From contig NC_081413.1 in assembly GCF_030272615.1 (NCBI RefSeq), positions 554,741,136-554,805,135 on the forward strand: a stretch of DNA of 64,000 nucleotides, in the 5' to 3' direction. The DNA is from Cryptomeria japonica (Eukaryota; Streptophyta; Pinopsida; Cupressales; Cupressaceae). Below, piece after piece: positions 34,638 through 47,961 of the stretch. Position numbers and translations under genes: made by a program. Each line of letters opens with the position of its first letter. Positions within the stretch are counted from its first letter, which is position 1. The notes under the pieces were generated by a model, which was not told the DNA's origin, ran no database searches, and was given only the letters and a program-made list of their open reading frames with translations.

Positions 34638-37345
34638 CTATTTAAAGTAATTATCCCATGTTTCTAGCAGTGTCTCAGTGATATCAACATTTATCAAAAT
34701 TTGTGTAGCGAATTCTTCCATTGCATCAATAGTGCTCATCTTCGGGGTTGCCAAAACCACTTCAAAATTCTTGTATGCCCTCTGTAGGATTTCAACTTTT
34801 GGAATCAACTGGTTCTTTAGTTCCTTCAAGGATCTAATTTGCTTCACCTGTTCAAAATCATAAACTTCCAATAGATGTTGTAAGGCATCAATCTATTTAC
34901 CAAAATTTAAAGCGTAATCCTGTACTAGTATATATGCACCACTTATCCTCTCCAGTTCCTTTTCTGTATCTTCTCACTTTTTATTTAAATCAGAATAGAA
35001 AAATTAAACTTTAGAAATAGTAGCCAAAATTTTACCTCCAGTTTCTATACCAGCTCTCAAAAGATCTTTATTCATTGATAAAAAAATCTTTCCTTTATCA
35101 ATTTCTGAAATTAATTTCTCTCACCTCTTCTTCCTATAATCTTTTTCTACTAAGGCATGAGTTGCCTCTTCAAGTGATTTAAGTTGATCACTAGCATCAA
35201 TAAACAATTGTCCAAGATTAGCAATAGGGGTAGATAAATTGCCAGTATTAGTCTCTGGTAGGACACTTGACAAAATGTCAACAACAATCTGTATAGTTTT
35301 CGCTTCTTTTATCCGCTCTTTTAACCTTTTCTTTTGAGCTTGGGATTGCATAACAGTAGCAATCTTCATTATTTTAGATGCACTCAAATTGTCCACATCT
35401 ATAGGACCTTTTATGCTAATTGAGTCATCATCATCATCATCAGCAGCAGTTTTTTTCTTCTCCTTTACTTTCTCCTCTTCATCCTTGTTCTCTTCTACCT
35501 TCTTCTTTGTTTTCTCTTTCTCTGTTTGTTCCTCTTGTGTGGTTATAGTGATCGGTGGCAGTTGAACTTCAACATTGTGTTCTTTTTCTGGTGGTGGTTG
35601 AATGTCCACACTTGGTTCAGTAACTAGTGCTTCCTCTGCTATATGTTCACCAACAATATCCAGTTGTTGTTCTATTTCCTTAATCAGTTCAATGTCATTA
35701 CCGGTTGTATCAATAATATCCTGAATTTCTTCAGTTTCATCCACAAAGAATATGACCAGTGGAGAAATTGTGTCATCCTTATTCTTGATAGGGTAGACTA
35801 CATTCGGTGTAATAATCTCTTCAGCCTCCAGCTCCAATGGAGCTCCAGTCTTAGTCTGATCAGGCATATTTTTATAATACTACAACCGATCATTCATTCC
35901 CTGAATAGCTTTAGCTTCCTGATGAGTATCATCTTCAACTTCCTGAATTTTTCCTGCCAATAGTTTCATTCTCCTTGATCTTGTATTAAATTGTCCTTTA
36001 AATTTAGCAAACATTACTAATAACTCTTCATAAGACAATTTAGAACAATATTGAATAAAAATTCTATCAATCATCTCTTGTTCCTGATCAATAATTAACT
36101 TCTATTTTTTTTTCAAGAATTAGATATAAAGATTCAGAAATGCTCTTTTGAGTATCTTGTGGTAACGGGTTATTTTGACACAGGTAATTGATTACCTCTT
36201 TTACCACTTCTTGTTTTTGACCTTCATCAAAGGAATCAAAATGTTCTTTTACATTATCAAATCGCTTTCTCCGTAATATTTTCAGAGTCCTTTCAAAATC
36301 ACTTATTGGTTTGAATGATGCAACATTAATAGGAGTACTTTGTTTGGGAATTTCACCTATTGGTTTAGACTTCTTACCAGTTACCTTCATCTTCTATGAT
36401 TTCTCTTTAGATTTAGCTTCCTCAGATTCCTCTTGAAGGATGAGATGTATGCCTGTTTTCCTCATGTCAGTCTACTTCTTTGCATATACCTTAGGTACTA
36501 GTTATTTCTTGATCTGAATACTCCTTGTTATTCCTAAACTAGTAGACACAGAAGCTCCTAGATCTTCTTTCTTCTTTTTCTCCCTCACACTACTGGGTTG
36601 TGTTGGTGCACTCCTTTCTTGATAAGTTTCCAATCTTTTCTTCTTTGTGTCATTGGGAGATGCCAAAAGGTTGTTGGCATAACCGATCAGTAAGTCACAA
36701 CTGACTTCATAGCTCATTTCTTCCATTTCTTCTTCTCTCGGTTCAACAACTTCCATAAGACAAAAGTCAATGGTCACAGTGAAACATAGGTCTTTTTCAA
36801 AGTGTTTCACCACTTCATCTGGTAACCTTAGTCTCATGCTCATCTTCTTCTGGAACTCATTGAAATGCATGTTCATTGTAATTGGGAAAGTGTTCTTCAC
36901 AACCTTTATGTTATTCTTAATTTGGGTTGTAACCGGTGTATCCTTAGACCATTGTATATCACCAATTCCTGGAATAAAATTATGAAAGTAGAAAAAAGAC
37001 CAATCAAAAGTTGTCCATATTTAAACTTTTGACTGTTGTCTTTCTTTATTGATTCTAGATTCAACATCAATTGACTTCGCATCGCCTCACACAGATAATA
37101 ATCTGCATCTTCTTTCATCATCCTGTAGGTGGCATGCATAGCAGCAGATGGTACACTGTTCATCCTGCTGCAATGAAATATCTAGTAGCCAATAACTATT
37201 GTTGCAAACTTGACTCCTTCATCCATAATGTTATTGACCTATATAGCACAACCATCAGTAGTGGTCTTTGTCAACTCAATAAAAGTCTCCTTTGAGATTT
37301 TCATTAAATTTAAGTTCTTCACCAGTTCGGCAGAAACCGGTTACT
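34638..37345 (-). pseudogene. ORF2 of element C, downstream part
   Basis: Read leftward from the Tat2 junction, the frame shows AMHATYRMMKEDADYYLCEA, KKDNSQKFKYGQLLIGL, DIQWSKDTPVTTQI, a long MNMHFNEFQKK segment, a Ser/Pro/Lys hinge, SDFERTLKILRRKRFDNVKE, the acidic DDDDDDSISIKGPIDVDNLS segment, coiled coil, and a C-terminus ending ETLLETWDNYFK at 34638. Each block has a counterpart in B at the same place, for example IDVDNLSASKIMKIATVMQS against FSHGLVDLRILSPLQDLKLAT. Frameshifts occur near 36.9, 36.4 and 35.9 kb. The longest intact run is 248 codons (35867-35121). Confidence 0.78.
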
Positions 37346-37350
37346 GCATG

Positions 37351-38470
37351 TGTATACACCTAAAAATGGTCTGAAGATAATTAATTAAATAAGCAATTAT
37401 TTAATTAATCCTCCTTAATTTAATTGAATTCATTAGCAATTTTATTAAATTCTCCCTTTCATCTACTTATTAATAAATCTAAGGATTCCAATAGTCCCCT
37501 TTGATTAATTAATTCAAATTAATTAATCCTCCCTCCATTTCAATCAATTCTTCTAATCTCCTAATGAATTAAAACAAATCAATTTATGAGTTGTTGAAAA
37601 TTAATTAGTCTTTTTCTATTATTTGAATTTGTAAATTCAAATTACCCACATGCCTCCTAACTTCTAACCACCTAACCTAACCATCCCTCTAACCTAACCC
37701 ATTCCACCTAACCTTGGGTTTGCCTAACCCTATCCTATCTTGCACATCCTAACCTCCTATGGTGTGGATATTCTTCCCTTGACACACATGGCACTTTGGC
37801 CACATGTCTCCTCTCTTGGAAACTTGCCCTCTTATGAGAAAGGCTCCTTGACACTTGTCACCACAGAGATGACAAGTGTCCCTTCCTCCAACCTCTTCTC
37901 CCAACCTTCTCCAATTTCACCCTTGATATCTTTAGACTCAATCTTGACCGTTGATTCTTGCCACCTCACCCCTGGCCTTGGAAATCCTATAAATATACCC
38001 CATTTTGGAGCACAAAGGATCCCATCTCATTATCAATTTACGCATTGTTACTATAGGCATATCATTTGAGCATTGTTGTTATAGGCAATTGCATTAGCTT
38101 AATTTGATCATTTTCTAGCATAATTGTTGAATCATGTAGCTTAATCAATCTCTTTTCTAGATTAATTGCATCATCATCATAGCTTAATCATGCATATCAT
38201 TAGCTTAATTAGTCTCCTAGATACATATAGCATAATCAATCTCATCTTTTCATATCATTATCATCTCAAATCCTCTGTCTAGGTGTAGTCAAGTCACTGG
38301 GATTGCTTATCTAGATTTGAGAGAAAATCCACACTCACATCTCTTAGGAGGTGATAAGTCACTTTGTCATGGTTAATCTTTCATGTATTTTTAATTTACT
38401 AACCATGCTTGTAATGATCTATTGAGTGTTTGTGTTGTAGCTACAGGTATCACACTTCACAGGCACGACA
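37351..38470 (+). repeat. 5' LTR of Tat2
   Basis: Starts TGTATACACC, ends GGCACGACA; TATA box ctataaata at 37987-37995. ttaattaa palindromes lie at its start. Matches 56321-57457. Confidence 0.95.
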
Positions 38471-38473
38471 TTT

Positions 38474-38491
38474 TGACACTCACCGTGGGGC
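38474..38491 (+). other. Tat2 primer binding site (mutated)
   Basis: tgacactcaccgtggggc follows the LTR by three bases; the obligatory TGG has become TGA. It differs from the Tat1/Tat3 site, so Tat2 used another tRNA. Confidence 0.7.
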
Positions 38492-39767
38492 TCGAAATCT
38501 CATTTTTGGCCTCTTAGCATCATCAAATTTTCAAACTAGCAGGTTTCTGCCCGGGTCTGATTCAGAATTTTGTACGAGTTCCCTTTCTATCTCGTACGAG
38601 ATCCTTTGTGCCCTCGTACGAGAAGGTGAGAATTGTCATACAAAATTCTGCTTCTGTGTTTTCAAAACATATTGCATTTTAAGGTTTTCATGCTTCAATT
38701 TGATTATTACTAATGCTAACCCTAGTCTGTTTGTGAGTTTTTCGATAGCCTAACTAGTTTTTGCAGGATGCTTATCAAATATTACGCTTGTCAAAGCTTC
38801 ATTTCATCAAAACACATCATGACTACTAATGTATCTGTTTTGTAGGTTTCCTAGGAGAACTCAACCAAACTTTGTGTCTTCTTTAAGTTTTCTAGGCACA
38901 CTTATTTTGCTAAAGGAAATGAACAAACATGTATTATATGTTTTGATGATAGGCGAGTATTCTCTCACCTTTCTTAGGTGATCAGAAAGCTAGACTCATC
39001 TTTTTCTTTCAATAGTGCATATGTTTAGCAGGCCTGTCCTCCGGGGGATCCTATAAGGCCAAAGACATTAAGGTCAGTGAGAGGGGAATGGCTAACACCA
39101 AGTACTCCAACCCACTATAAAATAAATGTGATTTGATGAAAATCAAGTCAATGATAATGCTCAGGAATAGCTCTCCTCTGTACCTTCGGGTATATCAAAC
39201 CTAGCTTTTTAAGATTGGGAGACCTCTTAATAGAGTTTATACCCTGACACACCGAACGAATCCCTTACTAGTTGCAATTAAAATTAGAAGCTACCCGGTT
39301 TACCTTCGAACATTATTAAATTATTAGTGCATGGAGGGGGAAGAATCTCTCCTTAAGATACTCACCATATGTCCCTATTGAGTGTATGTGCGAACTCCCC
39401 TTTTGAGACCTTATTTCTAGGCTCATAATGGGACTCTAGTAGCTCTCACAAAGGAAAAAACACGGGCACCCTTTAGGGGGTGACAAGGCTGTGTGAGCTG
39501 ACAAGGTACCAAGTGTGGGCTAAGAACTAATAATGAAGTCAATCTCCTTAAGATAGATTGAATTATGTGTTTTTAATTGTTCAAAACCCATGAAAACTTG
39601 GGCTTTCTTTAAAGCTTCTTGAATATACACTTAATGTGTCCTTTGGGACAGAAATACAATTTGAATTTTGTGTTTGTAAGTCAAGTCAAGATATCATCCA
39701 TTGAAATACAACAAAAATTGCAAACTCAAACCTCAAATTGTCAAATTTACAAGTTTCAGAGCAGATT

Positions 39768-40165
39768 AGCTCTTTCGGTCCAAACAGTCACACATACGGT
39801 CTAAACCAGTCACACATACGGTTCAAACAGTCACACATACGGTCCAAACAGTTGCAAATATGGTCCAAACAGTCGTACATGTGGTCCAAATAGTCGCACC
39901 TATAGTCCAAACAGTCGTACATTCAATCCAGTCAAGATATCATCCATTGAAATACAACAAAAATTGCAAACTCAAACCTCAAACTGCCAAATTTACAAGT
40001 TTCACAGCAGATTAGCTCTTTCGGTCCAAACAGTCACACATACGGTCCAAATAGTCACACATACGGTCCAAGCAGTCGCACCTACGGTCCAAACAGTCAC
40101 ACTTTTAGTCCAAACAATTGCACCTACGGTCCAAACAATCACTCTTTTGGTCTAAACGTTAGCTC
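39768..40165 (+). repeat. Minisatellite GGTCCAAACAGTCACACATAC
   Basis: About 15 copies of a 20-22-nt unit, with a larger duplication: about 39694-39800 and 39938-40045 are near-identical. Confidence 0.9.
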
Positions 40166-40450
40166 TCTTGGTATGAATGTTAGCTTTTTCATGTTTCAAC
40201 ATTGGCTCTCCAAGGTTGAGCTTGCTAGGTACACACATCAATTTTCTCATTCTACAAATTAACTCTTGGGGCCAAAATAATCATTGCCTAAGTTCTAACA
40301 CCACTAGTTTAAGCTTCAAAGTTCTTGGTCTAAATGTCGGCACTCTTGGTCTAAATGCAAGCTCTCGTGGTCTAAACGTCAACTCTTATGGTCTAAATGT
40401 CAGATCTCTTGGATTAAACATCAGCTCTTTTGGGTTGAATGTCAAATTGC
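40130..40450 (+). repeat. CTCTTGGTCTAAAYGTCAGC spaced repeats
   Basis: Related 19-22-nt words with ggtctaaa(t/c)gt recur from 40146 to 40440, interrupted by unique sequence. Confidence 0.75.
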
Positions 40451-40644
40451 TCATGTTTCAACACTAGATCTCCTCGTATGCACTTGCTATGTATAAATAT
40501 CAGTCATCTGTGTCTGAAAATAAAAAAGTTAGGTCAAAACAACAATCTCCTAAGTTCAAACACCCAATTCATTGAGTCTAAACATCATTGTTTTGAACTT
40601 TAGAGTCACTGCACTACATAATAGCATTTGTAGTATGTTCCTTA

Positions 40645-40985
40645 GTGTTCTTGGTCAGTTTGTTAGCATTTCTAGTCAATATAACAATGTTCTTGGTCAG
40701 TTTGTCAGCATTTCTGGTTAGATTATCAGTGTTTCTAGTCCATATATCATCATTTCTGGTCCATATAGCAGCATTTATGGTCAGTATAGCAGTGTTTCTG
40801 GTCAGTTTGTCAATGTTTCTGGTGAGTATAGCAGCATTTCTGGTCAGTATAGCAACGTTCTCAGTCAGTTTATCAGCATTTTTGGTTAGTTTGTCAGCAT
40901 TTCTGGTCCATATAGCAGTGTTTCTGGTCAGTATAATAGTATTTCAGGTCATTTTGTTCGCGTTTCTGGTAAATTGCACCAAAAT
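40645..40985 (+). repeat. 21-nt minisatellite TTTCTGGTCAGTATAGCAGCA
   Basis: About 16 tandem units. The exact 21-nt period leaves one frame open for 118 codons with heptad words such as FLVSIAA; I treat that as a by-product of the period. Confidence 0.92.
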
Positions 40986-41495
40986 CAGAAAACAAAAATA
41001 GCCCATTTCTCAGACAGTCAAACATAGAGACTAGGTCATCTTCTTGGGATACTTAGTCAGGTTATCTTTTGCTAAAATAGATTCAAAGAAAGACACACTA
41101 TGGTTCTCAAGTATTCATCTCCAACAAGTTTAAGATCTAACATCTCAAAGTGCAACATCACACCTTCTTTGATAAACTGATTACTCAAAACATAGTTTCT
41201 CATCAGGATCTATCATCCTCTATCACGAAATTGCAACGTATGATCAGGATAACCTTGTCTCACATCGTAGGATATGTTGTTCCTATTGGACTTGGTTTTA
41301 TCAAAATCATCATCATTGCACTCCAAACTAAGATCGAAAAACTTACAAATCTACAAATACTTGAATTATATTTTCATGTCATATCACTCTATCATATCTA
41401 TGTTGACAGTTGGTCACTTATCGAAACATCTTTTAGACAATCGAATCCTTGCAATAGAAACAAAAACATTCGGAATAGCTTAAGATCATAGAAAC

Positions 41496-41644
41496 ATGGC
41501 ATACCAAAACAAAATACAAGAAGAAGACATAACAAGTCAACATATCAAAGCAATCAAACAAGTCCAAAATCAAAATCCAACTATGTCAAAACCTCACAAG
41601 GATTCAAATGCATCTCCAAAGAAAGGTGGCTCTTTTATGCAACT
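41496..41644 (+). pseudogene. gag: Start of Tat2 gag, cut by a nested element
   Basis: An open frame begins MAYQNKIQEEDITSQHIKAI and is Gln/Lys/Ser-rich, like the low-complexity start of Tat1 Gag. It runs into the nested element at 41645. The rest of gag, protease and most of RT are absent. Confidence 0.55.
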
Positions 41645-44600
41645 TGTTGTTCACCAAAATTGGTTAACCCAAGTACACCTGCAATTGATCTAAGAAATAA
41701 CCAATTTCAATCTATGAAAACTTCAGGGCTTGGACAACATAACAAGGATATGAATCCTCCTACTCTTCAGGCTCTGCAAAACCTAGGCGGGTATACCTTT
41801 GATGCTTAAAATTAAACCCATTACACATAAGATGACATCAATAAAAGCAGAATGATCTCATAAAAGGGTCAAAACAAAGAGGGTATTGTAGATGGGCTAG
41901 ATCTACACTTACAACTTAACAATGTTTTGAATCATGAGATGGATGGACACTACCATAGAACAAAAAATGAAAGATATTCTGATTTTGGATTTTAAAATGA
42001 TGTTCTGACAACCCTTCAATGTTACAAAAGACCAGTGCCTTATCCAGGCCACAGAGTCATGCATAAAACTGGAAGAGAAATCTCAGATGCAAGTTTCTTT
42101 CAACATTAAATTTTCATGTATCAATGCCTTACATTAATACAATTTTATGCTCTGTCATAAATCATGCTTATACATCCAATATACATATTCAACATCATTA
42201 ATGTTGGGTTTCAGGATTTAAATTCTTCCTTGAAGAATACCCAAAAGACAAACATTACACTCTTAGAGAAGGCTAAAAGAGACAAATCCAAAATATCCTT
42301 GACAATATGAAATTGTATGAATCTGAAGACATTTTGGAGAATTTCATGGAAAATCACACATGCCTTGCATATGTGTAAACCTGCAAATTGAAACAAGACC
42401 TACATCAAAGACAACACTGAAAACCTCGAAGAACACACTGTCGTTTGCAAAAATAAAAAGATGCCATCACTGGAACCTACAACTTTGGATTTCTCCCTTG
42501 GAGAAAATCCCTCCAAAACTAGAACCCTTACAATTGAGAAGAAATGGAAATATGAAGGAGGGGGGAAAAGACCAGAATGCATCAAAACATGCCAAGTGTC
42601 CTTTTTCCATAACTGAAAGAATATCTCCTTTTCTTCCTATGGAAATTGCTCTCAAAACATCTCATGGTTTTTGAAACTAACTACATGTTTGGATTCCTCA
42701 TGCCGGGAGCTTTTCGATGATATATAATACTTGCCATTTTGGGTAAAAAATACCCTCTGAGCGAAATAATCTTGAATGTGGAACCATCATTTAAATTTTT
42801 TGAATTTTCCACATAGTCAAGACTATGCAATTTAACTTTGATTTTTCACCAATTTTGGACCTGCGCCCTGCCACATGGCAGCTTGTGATTCGCTCGTGAA
42901 TCCACCTTTTGCCACTTGGGATGACACCTCATCTGTTAGCCATGTGTCGGCCACATCACCACCACTGGACTGCCACTTGTTGGCCACGTCACCACCATCT
43001 CACCAGGACCCGCTAGCACACCTGCTAGCTCATCTTTCGCTGCTTCGCAATGGGTAACTAGCAAGCATCTTCACTTTGCAAAATAGTGCACTCCGTCGAT
43101 CTTCTGGGAACTTTCTCACTCGTTAACTCGTTCGCCAGCTAGCCTCCTTGATCACCTCAGGAATCGTGCATGCACGCGTGGGGTCCACTAGGCACCTATC
43201 CGACACCTTCCATCAAAAGCGTTTAAGCTTTGACATTAGAGATGAGTGTGTTCTTACTTTTAAATATAAAAAATATCCACTCCGCAACAAATGTGGGATA
43301 ATTGCTTAGCCTGGAACTATGCATTTCTTGCAAGTTTTAATGGTGTTACAACTGCTAATACTTTTGTTTGAAAGTTTTAATGCCTTTCAACTTACCAGTC
43401 ACCTATCCATACACCACGCAGAAGAGGATTATTTGGCATTCAAACCTGCCATCCATTGCTGAATTTAAAAAAAAAAAAAAAAAACCCACCAACAACATTC
43501 TATTCTACATGCCACGACAGGGGAAAATTGTTTGTTGGCAATGCAATTGCTTGATGGCTTCACATGGAGGGAGGATGTCTATCTGTAGCTACTCATTTCA
43601 TATGCTTGAAAGTTTATAAATCCCTTTCATTTCCACTTCTAATTCCACGCAGGGAGGAGCTGGGCTAGCATTTGCTAACAGTTTAATTGGCTTTCAATGC
43701 CACACTCCACCTCATGCACAACAAGACATTTGCTTTAGACCAGCCATCATTACATTTGTAGAAAGATTTAATGCCTCCCAACTCCACGCTGCCAGCAAGA
43801 AAGGAGTTGATTTTACCTGCCATTACAATTGTTTGGGGTTTTCACTTGGCTTCACACCTTTAGATTGCATTTGCTTGAAAATTGTTAAGCCTTTCCAAAC
43901 ACCACGTTTTACTCTAGGAGGACGTTGCTTGGAAGTTAAAATTGCCCATTGCATTTGTTTGAAGTTTTATTTTTCTCCTCCAGCCATCACGCAACACTCC
44001 AAAGGATTTGGCTTAATGCCTGCCAATATGCATTTCACATTTCCCCCTTTCTATAGTTGTTGTATATGTTACAAACTTGATGGTAATATACATGAAGTAC
44101 CAACATCTGTTCTCACTGCTCGGTGCCAAAATCAATGAGCCCCGCTGAGCTCTTTTGGTAGCTACCATTTCACCTTCTGGTAACATTACCTTTTTTAACA
44201 CTGCCGCTGAACACTTATCCCAAACTCCACAAATCTCTGCTTTTCAATGATATAAATGCCATTCCTTTATAGTTAAATCATATAAACATGTGATTGCAAA
44301 ATAACAATTTAAACTTTGCCTGAAAAGATGCATGAAGTGGCAAGTTAGGTCGAGCCCCAAAGAGGGTTCGGCTAAATTTTTTTTTTGTTTTCATGCACCT
44401 GACTATTCAAAATGCCTCAAGAACCTTAAACATGCCTCTGGAATCGATCGACATATTTTTCTGATCATTAAACGGAGTTCTGCAACTCTCAGGTGTCTGT
44501 GCGACATTTTCGCATTTAATCGCAAAGATGTAATTTTCAAACTGGTCAAAACATCTTTCTGGACTTCGCTAACTGACAAGCGTGTACTTTGATATACAAA

Positions 44601-45662
44601 CATGAACTCTACCAAGCGGTTTCTCAAGGCAATTCCCGAGTGAAGAAATATTAATGGTCAAAGATGACCAATTGGCTTTGTCAGCACTGCAGGCCTGATA
44701 AAGTCAATGCGCAGGGAACTCATGATGCCCTTCTTAAAAATATCAAATGATCTCCATATACCCTCAAATATGAGGCATATGTACCTTGAAGTAGAGATCA
44801 AAACTTAGAATGCTCAGTTAGACCGGGAAGCTGATAGGGTACAAATAGTGCACTCATGAAAATAGCCACTTGAACTGATGTAGCAATGAAAATACGAAAC
44901 ACTGAATAAGGTGGCTCAAGAAACCCTTTTGAAAATTGAACAAACGGATTGGCAAGAGCTTGAAATTTGAAACATAGCTTGTATTTTATATCAAAAATAG
45001 CCTGGAATAATCATTCTTACATGACACTCACCTGGGCAAATTTTACACGTGCAAAGTAGAGCTCTAACTAGCAACTTAAACAGGGACTTGTGCAAACAGT
45101 AAAACTGCAAACGGATTGAGCTTGCCAAACTGAGCAAATGGATTCGCAGGGACTTAAAATTTGGCATGTGGACTCACTTTTATGCATACAATTCAATACA
45201 CCTTGAATTTCACCATGATAATAAACCAATCAAAAGTTATAGGCGCTCAAAGTAGGCCACTTAATAAAATCTGCATTTGCACCTAAAGTGCACTTTCAAC
45301 TCACCCCTTGAAATGGGTACTTGATAAACTAATCCAAACTGAAAACTGAGAGTTGCAGAACACTTCATAGGTCAAATGAAAGGTGTAGGACACATTTCCC
45401 AAGCCTTACCCTTTGAAAATCAACTAGCTCCATTTTACCCTCTCTCTAACTAGGCCACCTGAATGAGATTAGCTGCCTTGCTGAAAATGAAATAGCCAAA
45501 TTTTGAAATGGGCCTCTCAAATTACTCAAATTTAATGAGTCCCAATGGTGGCTCTGACTGGGGATGGTTGATTGCAAGATCAACACAAGAATTCAGAATC
45601 TATGGTAGAGCAGACCACCCAAAAATGGATCACACTTCTCTTCTCAAAAACAAAGGGCTCCT
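41645..45662 (-). repeat. 3' LTR of the giant-LTR element (about 4,018 bp)
   Basis: Plus-strand limits are tgttgttcacc (start) and gggctcct (end). It matches 47984-52016 throughout, with about 3% differences in the first 230 bases by eye. It contains an A-run at 43470 and a TTT-rich run at 44378. No coding frame is shared intact by both copies. Confidence 0.88.
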
Positions 45663-45929
45663 TATTCTACCCAAACAATAGGGCACTTTATTGAAAACCA
45701 CATGACTGAAGCAAATCAACTATACAGAATATACAACTTATAAATGGCCTCGAGCCATCAAATCTGAAATCAATTCTTACCTCTGTCAAATACATGATTT
45801 TCATTTCCACAAACTGGGGGTAAATTGGAAGTTTCATTATTATTTGCCTAATCAATCACACTTCCATTTCTAATCAACAGCATGTTCATAATCATAGAAT
45901 CTTTGAAAACCAAACAAATGCTGAAAGGG
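45663..45929 (-). other. 3' untranslated part of the giant-LTR element
   Basis: No gene. A weak purine-rich stretch, gggtagaataaggag on the minus strand, borders the LTR and could be the polypurine tract. Confidence 0.45.
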
Positions 45930-47426
45930 CTAGTCACTAGGTGACATAAGAGTGCCATACTCTTTACCATTCTTTCGCAACTGAAATGAAAAGTGGCCTA
46001 ACTTGTTCTGAAAGTTGAGAACATCAGGCACATCTCTACTGCTAGTTTGCTCAAATGATGAACACTCTTCCACAATGATGGCTTGCAAACTAGAGAGCAA
46101 TATTTCCTCATAAACTGATTGAACTTCAACTTGCTGATCATAATTTCTATCAGTATTTTGCATGAGTAAAAACACATGATCATCACTTGTCAATGGTTCA
46201 TTTCCCACTAGCAAATCTGAGAAAACTACTTCAAATCTATCATTCTTTTTAACAGAAAGATCCACACAATGCATATCAAAATCTGAGTTCATATCAACAT
46301 ATGAATCTACATTATCACACCTATCAACCGTATATGCATTTTCATCTTGTCCATCACTGAAATCAAATATAGGGAAAGAATCAACAAAATATGTATCATA
46401 CTTCACACCCTTAAAAACATCATCAATATCATAACATGTACTGGTTGGGTGTGAGAGATTGGGCACATTTTTGGATGCATATCTCTGAAGATCAACAACT
46501 AAGAGCTCTGAGATTCGTTCACTACTTAGTGAACCTTCTTCTTCATTTTCATTTTCCTTGGCTTCATCATCTGTGCTGTAAACATTGTCCCAATCTGATA
46601 AAGGTATTAAATCAGTAGTGCTCATGTCTTTATACACATTTATTTCATCATTACAACAACTTGCATCCGCATCATAGCCTTTATCATGCTGCTCATAAAG
46701 TGTTGCTATATGTTGCAACATAGTTTCATAACTTTGGTTGCAAACATTCTGTGGATTGAACTTAACAATACTGTCATTCATATTATTCAAATCTGAAAAC
46801 TCTAAAGAGTTACAATCATACACACTAGAACAACAATTTATATTTTCATCCTCCTCATACTGAGAACAAAATTCTATACTGTCATGCTGATCATAAGAAT
46901 CATTTTCAAAACCACAGGAGATATCCCTATTCACAGATTCATCTCCATTACATTGGTATTCACCAATTTCACTGTCAGCATCAGTATACTCAATATTATG
47001 TGCATTTTTAGATTTAATCCTTTCAATCTCATATATCCATTCTTTAATACATGTGACAGTTTCTTCTCTCAAGGTTGTAGACCAATTAATTGAGGCAGGC
47101 TCATCAACCTCTAAAAATAACTCAATCCAAACAAACTCATGGGGTCTAGCATCAACTGAAAGCTCATTTAATGCAGCTATAAATCTTTCATAGAAAACAT
47201 ATGATGACTCTTCCTCTTTTCTTTTCCCTACTTTCCTTCTTAAAAACCAGACAAATTTATCTTGGATATCTTGAAGACATATTGCAATCTCTTTATCAAT
47301 TTCTTTCAGATTTGACAAGGGATTTTCAGATCTAGGAACCACATCTAGATCCATCAGGTTTATAACATCTACTAAACCATTACTGTGCTGATATGTCTTT
47401 ACTATTTTACAAACTCTCTTCAACAC
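45930..47426 (-). CDS. Intact 498-residue acidic orphan protein
   Basis: This is the longest intact frame in the window outside the Tat1 polyprotein. The first ~140 residues are mixed helical (LQDIQDKFVWFLRRKVGKRK, ELFLEVDEPASINWS, CIKEWIYEIERIKSK). The rest is strongly acidic and Ser/Asn/Tyr-rich, with many Asp-Ile/Val words, and ends FQLRKNGKEYGTLMSPSD. I see no signal peptide, membrane segment, zinc knuckle or enzyme motif, and do not recognise the family. It begins 536 bases after the primer site in element sense, where gag would stand. It may serve as a Gag substitute or regulator; both are guesses. Confidence 0.75.
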   Translation of the reverse strand: MLKRVCKIVKTYQHSNGLVDVINLMDLDVVPRSENPLSNLKEIDKEIAICLQDIQDKFVWFLRRKVGKRKEEESSYVFYERFIAALNELSVDARPHEFVWIELFLEVDEPASINWSTTLREETVTCIKEWIYEIERIKSKNAHNIEYTDADSEIGEYQCNGDESVNRDISCGFENDSYDQHDSIEFCSQYEEDENINCCSSVYDCNSLEFSDLNNMNDSIVKFNPQNVCNQSYETMLQHIATLYEQHDKGYDADASCCNDEINVYKDMSTTDLIPLSDWDNVYSTDDEAKENENEEEGSLSSERISELLVVDLQRYASKNVPNLSHPTSTCYDIDDVFKGVKYDTYFVDSFPIFDFSDGQDENAYTVDRCDNVDSYVDMNSDFDMHCVDLSVKKNDRFEVVFSDLLVGNEPLTSDDHVFLLMQNTDRNYDQQVEVQSVYEEILLSSLQAIIVEECSSFEQTSSRDVPDVLNFQNKLGHFSFQLRKNGKEYGTLMSPSD

Positions 47427-47961
47427 ATATGAAATCTTTAATTTTCAGAATTATACACACTTCTCCCATCACTTATGACTGAATTTTTTTTTAAAATATG
47501 AAGTATGTAAACTGCAAATTTCTTTTCCTTTCTATGGTGACTATTTCACCTTATAAGGAACATAACTGTTTCATGAATATTTGGAGAAAAAATTGTTGCT
47601 GCTGTTCACTTTACTTCTGATTGGAAATTTGAAGAACTCCTCCAAATCTCAGGTTTGTTCTTACAGAGTCACCACTTCCCTGAAGAGGAAAAAATTTAAC
47701 CACTGACCTTCACTCTGAAACACTTTCAGATTTTTGGGTTATACCACACAACAGAGTCACATAATAATTTTCATATTTTCAAAGCAACAAGACTTTCCAG
47801 GATACACACTTTCAAATCTGAAAATGACTTTCAGATTTCTAAATTTTAAAGACTCTTCCCCGAATGAATTTTGGCCAGACTCATGGGTTTGACTGCAATC
47901 AACAAAGTGAATACAACTTTTCTCAACCTCACTGAAAAATGCAATTACAAAACACTACTAC
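47427..47961 (-). other. Leader of the giant-LTR element
   Basis: About 535 bases between primer site and ORF start; no gene seen. Words with cagatttc/tttcagat recur near 47.73-47.84 kb. Confidence 0.5.

Larger units (their letters stand above)
38492..41495 (+). other. Tat2 leader
   Basis: About 3 kb without a convincing gene. It holds three repeat tracts (next entries). The ATG of the gag remnant is near 41496. Confidence 0.65.

Noticed and set aside
40645-41001. 118-codon hydrophobic heptad ORF as a membrane protein
   Set aside because: It is produced by a 21-nt minisatellite in a leader and lacks any gene context.
42875-43057. Small ORFs in the left giant LTR
   Set aside because: Not kept in the other LTR copy and no motif.
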